Source of the DNA: Saccoglossus kowalevskii
Lineage: Eukaryota; Hemichordata; Enteropneusta; Harrimaniidae
Length of the DNA stretch: 21,383 bases
Direction: 5' to 3'
Assembly (NCBI RefSeq): GCF_000003605.2
Contig: NW_003132859.1
Coordinates: 8,407 to 29,789, forward strand
Of this stretch, positions 9,801 through 18,800 are shown piece by piece. A program made the position numbers and the translations under genes. The notes beneath the pieces were generated by a model, which was not told the DNA's origin, searched no databases, and was given only the letters and a program-made list of their open reading frames with translations. How positions within the stretch are numbered: position 1 is the first letter of the stretch; each line of letters begins with the position of its first letter.

Positions 9801-12800
9801 CTCTTTTCCACGAAAACATTTGACGAAATTTTCAAATTTTTTTGATCAAAAAATAAAAGCAATGTCACATTTTGTCTGTTCGATCCAAAATCAAGATTAA
9901 ATTTACTGAAAGTTACAGAAAATATGAACAAACTTGCTTCATTTTGAGCGGGAAAACAATTTTGTGCTCAAAGGGTTAATAGTTATTTCTTAATTATGCT
10001 CATTTAATAATTTAAAATCAGATGACTGAAATATGATAATTATACTCAATATATGAAGATAACACAGGTTATTAAATATCACAATTAATTTCTATATTTT
10101 GAAATTATATTATAGATAATAGTGTGTTAGTGACAGTGGCACATAAACGAGGAAATACATATACTCATAACAAGTGATTGTTTATATAATTATGAAATAT
10201 ATTGGTAAAAAAACAAGAATTTAAGAGTTATGTATCTGAGAATGGCAACTCTCCTTGTTTTATTCATTGCAAAAATCACAATTTTTTAATTTGAGCAAAT
10301 TTGTTTGAATTTTATGAATTTCATTGTGATTTTTCAGTGTAACTTTCAAATTTCTGCATTCAAAATTAATGAAAATGTATCTCTCGTGACATCACAATGA
10401 TTTAAGCAAATATGACTTGTATTTATTTTGTTACAGCACACTTTCGAGATGTAAGGTGTTAGGCTAACAAACCAAAAAAAAATATACTGTAGAATACTTT
10501 ATTTTCACTTGAAATTTATTTTCACTATTTTCGCTGATGGAATGATTCAGTAAAAATAAAATGCAGCAAATATACCTTTTTTCCTATATTTTACATTCAA
10601 CAAAAAATCAGTAAAGATAAATTCCACATAACACCCAAAAAGTCTTTTTCAGTGAAAATTAATTCCAGCGAAAATAAAGTATTTTACAGTATATCTTTAA
10701 GCCAAAAAATCAAAACAAAAATGTATCAAGACTAAAATCTAATGTTTTTTTTTGCCTTAGCAACAGTTGCCCCACAAATATGATTATTCATTTTTGGGCA
10801 CAAATAAGAAAGTTTTCTTTTACAACAAGTAAAAATTTGTCATCCAGCGCCATCTTAAACAGCTGTTAATATCTTAGCAACAAGTGGTTCAGACAAATCT
10901 CATAGCGCTGCAGAATACACCACGTGTTCCTATACTCTACTGAATTGTTATTATGTCATTCAAATTAAATTATAATATGTAATATTTCAGAATCAACATG
11001 GAAATCATGTAGTACTTCAAGGTGAGAACTTCAGTCTTAAAAATTATTGTATTTATCAAGGATTTAAAAGAATTAGTGTGTGCAACTTTTATAATGGAGT
11101 GATATACGATGAAGACCTCACAAAAAGTGAACTATGTTTGAAAGTGATCGCATCCCGTGCACGACAGTCATACATAATTTGATTAATAGCATAACAGAAT
11201 CAGTAGCTGCTTGAAAATGCTTGATCAGAGAGATTATTGGCAAATTCAAAAACTTAAAATACGTGTATTATATGATTAGTTAAATCCCATTATGTTCAGT
11301 TATTTCATCAAACTCACTAATTTTAATAAGGAATTCTGGAAATGTAGGTTTCTCTCGCAATTTTGTGACCATATCGTATTTTGTGTGCCTCGGTCACAGC
11401 TTGTAGTCTTCATTGCATATCACTTGTATGATGTAATTCTTTTTTTTACTTCATATATTTGTCTCTTTTTTTTAAACTTCTTATGAAATTCAATGTTTGT
11501 TTTTAAGTTCTGCTCTAAAAAAAATATGATCTATGTTTTTTGTATTGTTGAATATCAAGCTGAATTATTTTTAAGCAATTTTATTCAGAGTTCTAAACTC
11601 AATTTTAAATTAATTACAGCTAATTAAGCGTTGGTCATGTTGTTAAGTTTACTTTTCTGTGGTAATGATTTAATTTTTTTATCCAATTTTTATTTTTTAT
11701 CTAAATTTTTGATATACTTTTCTGAAACATTTGTTATTTTCTTGGGCAAATTATTTTCAAGGGCTAACTTTCTGATTTTTACATTATTTACGAATATTTT
11801 TACATACACTCTCATTCCAAGTCATGTTGTGGATGTTTTATACGTAAATATTACCTCTTTAATATTAGTTATCACAAAAATGCTAATATTTGCAACTTTT
11901 TTTTATGCCTACCTGAATAAAATTATAGTTTTAGCAATTATTAGTTTATCTTATTCCAAGATTCGTGTTGATTTTACTTCTCTCTTACCAGATGATCTGA
12001 AATAAAACACAGCCCCTCTCCCATCCCAGATGAACACTCCAAGACATCTCTCATTTCTCACTAGGTGTCATTCCCATGAGTCCCCCTCCCCCTTTCCAGG
12101 TGACCTCCCTTCTATACTCTACTTTAGTTATCCAAACAAATTACGCAACAAGCATGAAATGTGGCATGTGTAATCGCACATGTGAATAATTTACATGCAA
12201 ATAGATAGCAATTATCTGCTGATTTATAAAACACAGATAATTTTTCATTCTAAGCAGAAAATCCCCCCTCCTCCACTGAGTTGAATCCCTATCATGTGAC
12301 CTGCCCCTCCTGAGTCTCAGATTATCCCAGACACTTTAACTTTCCAGATATCCACCTTCCCTGACCTTTGTCTCCCCTCCCACAAATGAGTCTTTCCTCC
12401 TCCCCTTGCAGATGATCTTTTGGGAACTGCTACCCTGATACTGAGAGTTTTATATATGAGGCATCCCCATCATGTGACGCGTTCACCTCTCTCCCATCTG
12501 ATGATTCCACTGGTACTCTTTTTTTTCCTCCCAGATGACCCTTGGGCACTTCTTCCCCCATCAGATAACCCTACACAGTCTTGTCTGCTCTTCCAGATGT
12601 CCTCATGACTTTCTACCCTCCCAGGTGACCCTCACCCAGGCCGTACTTTCCTTACAGATGACCTCAGTCCCTTCTATTATCCCAGATGATATCCTGAGTC
12701 TTATGGGGCATTATTAATATGACCCTCACCTACATTGGGGGGTGCACTATTAGATTAATCACACTGGGGAATAACAACGATCACAATTATCATAATTTTA

Positions 12801-15800
12801 TAAAATGACTCAAAGTAACCAAATACATTTGCTCTAAACAAATCGTCAAGCCAGGTCAGAGTGATCTCTGATGGTACATAGCATCTAGACATATGTGGTG
12901 CAACATGTGACCCATCTACCATCCGTCGCTGATTGTTGGATCAGCTAGCCTGGTCTGAAAGGATGAATAGCCAAGTGACCAGTGAAGTTTTATCGTAAAA
13001 GCCAAACATCAATAATGCATGAGGAACAGGCAAGCAGGGCAGTATGTTGTATCTTGTTGTTTTCTTATTTGATATCTCTTGTTTCTATTTTGTCATTTTC
13101 CTTTCATTTTCATCAGTAACATATCCTTTATTGTAAATTTTTTAGTTTTCTTTTCCCAGTGTAACATCTTTCCTCTGTTTATTCCCATTCCAAAATCCTA
13201 GCCGGAGAAGATCCACCATCCGTCCCTCTTGCCAGGTGAGTTTCATATTTTCTGTAGTACCATCCATTTCTCATTCACATAATCTCTCCTCTGTGATCTA
13301 CCTTGCACAAACTCTGACTTTGCTCTGCCTTAATAACAGGAAAGAACGTACGTCACCGCCACACCGCAGAACCACTTCATTATCGCAAGCATTCTGCCTC
13401 GTGTGCTCAATCTGTATTGCTGCGTTTTTTGTCTCCTGACAACATAATACTCCCTGCTTGCTCATTTCATGGGTGTGTGGTCAGTGAACGCAAACATGGA
13501 ACGTCAGTCAAGACTATGGTCACTGCTGATGCTCACCACGACATACTAGCTGCGAAAGATACCATTGGTACTATTGTAGTGATTGGTCAAATCATTATTC
13601 AAACTTGTCAAATCATTTTTATCATTATCAGTACAGTAATAGATTCACTTTGTTGTGATTATTGGTTGGTTATAACACCATTCACAATATGAGCTGTCCA
13701 TGACTGTATTTATATTTCTAATGTTGAAAACATATTGATACCATATTTGGTAGTGATTTGCATAATATTTCCATGGTGCATTGCTTCATCATATGCTGGT
13801 GACATAGAAATTTAAGGATGAACCCGGCTTACAAATACTTAAGGAATTTACTGAAAGTCAGCAGATTTAATTTCTGTTGACTGGCTAGTAGAAAGTCTGA
13901 AGCCAAAAGTTGGACTTTTTTTTTTTTTTGCATTATGAACCACACTTGTATTTATTTTGACAAATTTTTAAATCAGAGTCGAGTATGATTTAACACTTTA
14001 GAAAAATCATAAAGTTCAGGTACTCCGCTCTTTGTATTTACTTTTCGTTATTTATAGCGAATTTGCTTTTAAATTTTCTCTGTTTATACAACATAACAGC
14101 CTCTCCCATCCTTAACGACAAATTGCTACCTAATATGGTGGTATATTGCGCTTAGTTCCTAAAGTAGCTTTTCTAGCTTCATTGTGCTTTATTTTAACAT
14201 TGTTTTAAGCTTAAATTTGTAACATCTTATTCTTATTGTGTGTTTGCTGCTCTTCTTAGTTTTGGGAATTTTTTTTTTTTTGAAATGCAGATAATGTGAC
14301 TTGTAAGATAATGAAAGTTTAAAATGCCATACTGTACTGTGTGGTTTTATATTTAACTTCATTCTGATGGGTGGCGGTGGTCGTTGCGTTGCGTTGTGTT
14401 GCGTCGTGTTTGATATTAAACTCGACATGTGCAACTCATGTAAAATATATTGTTCACAGGCACTTTGAACACGCGCTATGTGACGATCACCGCCACCCTC
14501 TAACTCAAATAACATGTTGTCATTTCGTCCGAAGTACAAATAACACAAATGTCACCAATAAAAAAAATATTAATGCTACCATCATGGGCATATGACCCCT
14601 TAACCACATCTCCCTAACCAACCACTAGAGGGCGTTCTTTATTTCAAGGTGGCTGTTAATACTCGCTAATCATGTAAATTCAGTACATCTTTTACATGTC
14701 AAACTTCACTTCACTAAGGATAACCATGGTAACCCATTCTTGGCATCGTCAACATAGCAGTCTTCAGAGTTTATCACGGCTTACATTGACTCCAGTGATT
14801 TCATCTTCTAAATTTATTTGCAAAAAATATTGTATGTTTTCTTCCATATTTTGGAGTGTCGTATTATACAGATTATGTTGAATATGGTAGTTAACTGCCC
14901 CATCATAGGTATAGGCTATGCTTGAAGGGCAGTGGTCATCGTGCAGTGCATGTTAAAATTTCATGTAAACAAACAACGTATTTTACACACATTGTTTTAT
15001 GATGCTATGGGTCCCATATCGAACAGGATGCGGCACGACGACTGCCGCCCTTTAACGTTACTTTCATCCCAGTTTGCAAATTTACGAAAAAAATAATTCC
15101 CAGAATAAGTGAAAAAACATGTGTTCAAATACAACTTTAGTTTGCTTAAATTCTGCATTACCGGTATATTAATTTGACGGTGTATTTATTGGCCAGGGAA
15201 GGTACGGTATCTCACAGATTTCAATTTGCAAAGTGAGAATGCAGAGTTAATGTGGCACCCGAGATCATTCCCGTTAGGGATTATTATTCATTATGTGGAA
15301 TAGTTGAGAATTCACATTCGGAATTACTGTGGGTCGCAGTATGTGAACAATGTCATTTATATGCGTATGGGATTCATATCAATCTAATAAACTACAAAAC
15401 ACACATGTGCTTTGAATAATAATACTGTGAAATACTTTATTTTAGCTGGAATTAATTTTCGCTAAAAAGATTTTTTTGGTTTTTTGTTTGGAATTTATTT
15501 TCACTGATTTTTGATGAGTTAAACGTGAGACAAAGGAAAAAAAGTATATTTGCTGGATTTTATTTTTACTGAAGCATCACTTCAGCGAAACTAGCGAAAA
15601 TATAATTCCAAGCGGAAATAAAGTATTCTACAGTAGTACATTCAGACACAATTGTATGGTTCATTATGTCCTTAAACGAATTATTGATGTTTTCCAATTA
15701 AAAGTGACATATTAATAGTTTTCTTGAATAACTATTCACTTAAAATCACACATCCCATTTACATCAGAATACCTACCTCAGGGGCTTACCATTAATTTAA

Positions 15801-18800
15801 TTGGGGTAAAATCATCTTCTTATATACATTTGGTGTATATCAGAATTAGGGAGTAGCCATTAATTTAATTGGGGTCAAATCATCCCATATGTACAGGCAT
15901 TATAAAGTCATTGAATTCCAGTGAAAATTCAGAATATATTGATTTGTACAGTAACAGAAACCCTCTCCAACAACAGTATATTATAATGATATCAACATGT
16001 CTGTCCTTGCTGAAATGAAAAAAGATTATTAGATGGCATTATGATTGAGCATTCACGATACACCATTATTTATCATGATACAAATGATTTACCTCAAGAG
16101 GAATTCCAAAATGGAGATCTAGCTAAAAGTAGTCACCTGATTGACCATCATTAAATTTGATTGATTATTTTGTTACTAGAGTTACGATCAGAGTAGCTAT
16201 GCCAATATTGATTATTGGTATTTCCATAATCAATATCATATTTGCAGTGAGCAGCTTTGGCACTAAACAGCCTCATTTTGAAATCTGAAAATAGAGTGCC
16301 CTCAACCATAGACAATTTTAGGGTCTATGCCTCAACCTATCATGTAGCCATAAGAATAACTGATTGTGAATCTGTTTGGTTTTAGGTATGAGAATACAGG
16401 AGCCTGCTTTTAAAGGAAATTCCTACATTGCGTATTCTGGTATGCAGGAGGCAATGAGAAACATACACCTCAGTGTTATGTTCTATGCAAGAAGTCTGAC
16501 AGATGGCTTGATTTTATTTAATGGTCAGTTATATAGTGGAAGAGGAGATTTCATATCACTAGCGATAAAAGATGGTGTTGTAGAGTTGAGATATGATAGC
16601 GGTTCAGGTACGACTGTAGTTATTAGTATACATGTAACTTGTCAAGTCTTGTAACAGTATGAGAAATGTACACCGTGTACAAGTCATACAGTGATGTTCA
16701 GCGTCCTGCTTACCCCTGATTATGGTGAAAAAAATGTCACTGAATCTGCTACTGTGTACTGTGCCTAAAATTATTTCTAATTCTGTAATATCAAAAAGCA
16801 TGTTTTGAACAATCATCGCCAGTTAAAAAAATACCTGTTTGCCTGTTATCCATCTGTCTGCACATCATTTTAGACACTCCACAGTCAACATTTTTACAAA
16901 CCTATTTAGTTTTGATTGTAAATTATTACCAAATCACCGTAAATAATCAACAAAAATATACTATACAAGTCTATAGATACAGACTAGCTACTGACTGCTA
17001 TTTTCCTTCTTGATAAAGTTTTTAGGTGGGCACAACATTTTATCTTCTGGCTAAAATCCTGTTCCCGTGTAACCTGTGGTGTATCTAGTTTGTTGTTGAT
17101 TTGATCATAAGTTGTGGCCATCATTATTTGCTGATCAGTATTTTTTCTGTGTAGGAACTGCTATAATCAGAAGTAACCAGAATATCACCATGGATACCTG
17201 GCACACAATAGTAGCCACACGGAAAGAACAAGAGGGCTCTTTGAGCGTTAACAATGAAGAGGATGTCGTAGGTCGTTCCCCTGGTGATTCCAGAGGTCTG
17301 AATCTTCGCTTACCCCTATATATTGGTGGGCATGAAGAGTATGGTGATTTGCCGAGTCGTGTTGCCGTGCAAGGCGGATTAATTGGCTGTATTAGTGAGG
17401 TGAGGATTAGGAAAGTTTAGTTACATTTTACAAAATCTATCACATTCTTGCTAACAATAGATGGGTTTTGAGTTCTACTGGGCCTGCTACCGACAGATGG
17501 GGTTGCAGGGTCAATTTTACAACCAGGTGCATATTTGCCCCAGTTCTTAACAAGTTGATTATATACTTGTATGTTGTGCCTCAGATATAGCTTAGTTAGA
17601 AAATCAAAATGAAATACGCTATATTTTATCCAACTGCATTGTACATGTATAAACGTAAAACATGTTTTCTATATATATTTTATGGTAAGTTTGTAAATTT
17701 TCAAAAGTAATGTGGATGAATGCAATACAGAATCAACACGTTTAGAACAAAACTACAGATGGTATATGAAATATTTGTCTAATACTGTGTATTTCTACTG
17801 ACAGCAAGTATTACACTGATTCAACCCCCCTTTCAAGCGCATGGTTGCTAAGCAACCAGGAAACCGGAAATGAGTCTATTATACATATTTCTTCATCTGA
17901 CCATAGATAGTACCATCTTCAGTTTTGTTAATTTGCTTGTATCTTCTCACAGTGTTTAAAATTAAATGTAAGAGATATTAAATAGTTTTACAGTATCCCT
18001 CAAGAACTCTGGCATCTATCTGGTCAGTCCCAGCTTCCTGTTGATTTAAACAAAGAAAACATACAACAAATTTTGAAAGTTCAATATAATGTAAGAAATT
18101 GAATATGAAAACTGTATTCCCACATGTTACTTTAGGCCTAGAAAAATAAATATTTCAGGTTGATTTTTATTTACTAATTTCGTCACTGTGCAGCACCCTC
18201 TGATGAATTGATTAAACCTCAAACGTGTTGCGACTTCACAGTGAATTATTTTTAGTATCATATTTGAAATAGCGCACTAGATGGAAGATGTCGGACGGCA
18301 AAATTGGGGTCTGTTAAAATGTTTGTTGGTTCAGTTGGGCAATGTGTAGACCAAAACATCGCCCACTATTTGAAACACCGCCCATGGGCAGTGTTTATGA
18401 TGGGCGGGGTATCGGCCAAATCAAACATTTCAGCAAAAAAAAAAAAAAACGAGTTTAGTAGCAAGTTTTATCTCATGCTTTACTAAATCCTTATAGAAAA
18501 TATGATTATTTAATTCTTCAGGTTGAAATCGACACCGTTCCTCTAGACCTAATTGGTTCATCATTGTCAAGTGCTAACATTGAAAACTGTGAAGATTCAT
18601 TGCCATGTGAAAGAGACCCTTGTAAAAATGGTGGCACATGTTCACCAGTGAGTGCATCGGAATATGAGTGTTTATGTACAGTAGGAAAGTTCACAGGTTA
18701 GTAACGTGCAGTTGTGTCAAAAAAAATTTTGGTCAGACGAAAAGAATCATGTGTTCACTATGTGCTGTAATGCTATTGGTTAGCAATAAACTTGATTGAT

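Larger units (their letters stand above)
7504..16385 (+). other. HSPG2: 8.9-kb intron between EGF2 and LG2
   Basis: Phase-1 intron from gtatgt to tttggttttag. Exons 7408-7503 and 16386-16607 join in frame (ETG then MRIQ), and the vertebrate protein also passes directly from EGF2 to LG2, so no conserved module is missing here. Contents listed separately: TTAA-type elements (7908, 9736), a TACTGTAAA-type fragment (9160), two MITE copies (10483, 15421), a C/T-rich array (12000-12700), candidate cryptic exons (13202-13692), an inverted repeat (14369-14498) and a 68-bp duplication (15789). The stretches 8080-9150, 10700-11990, 12720-13200, 13700-14360, 14500-15420 and 15890-16385 are AT-rich with no convincing gene. 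Confidence 0.85.

Noticed and set aside
9888-9899. tRNA B-box-like gttcgatcc suggesting a tRNA-derived SINE
   Set aside because: No A box at suitable spacing and no cloverleaf; the site is inside a TTAA-flanked MITE.
11631-12005. 124-codon plus-strand open frame, hydrophobic
   Set aside because: Lies in T-rich intronic DNA; Phe/Leu/Ile-rich composition is what T-rich DNA gives by chance, with no domain or splice support.
12420-12717. Two overlapping Pro/Ser/Leu-rich open frames
   Set aside because: Follow from C/T-rich degenerate repeat composition; no domain.
14189-14548. 119-codon minus-strand open frame
   Set aside because: Covers a poly-T run and the GC-rich inverted repeat; the lysine-rich end comes from T-rich plus strand; no recognisable domain.
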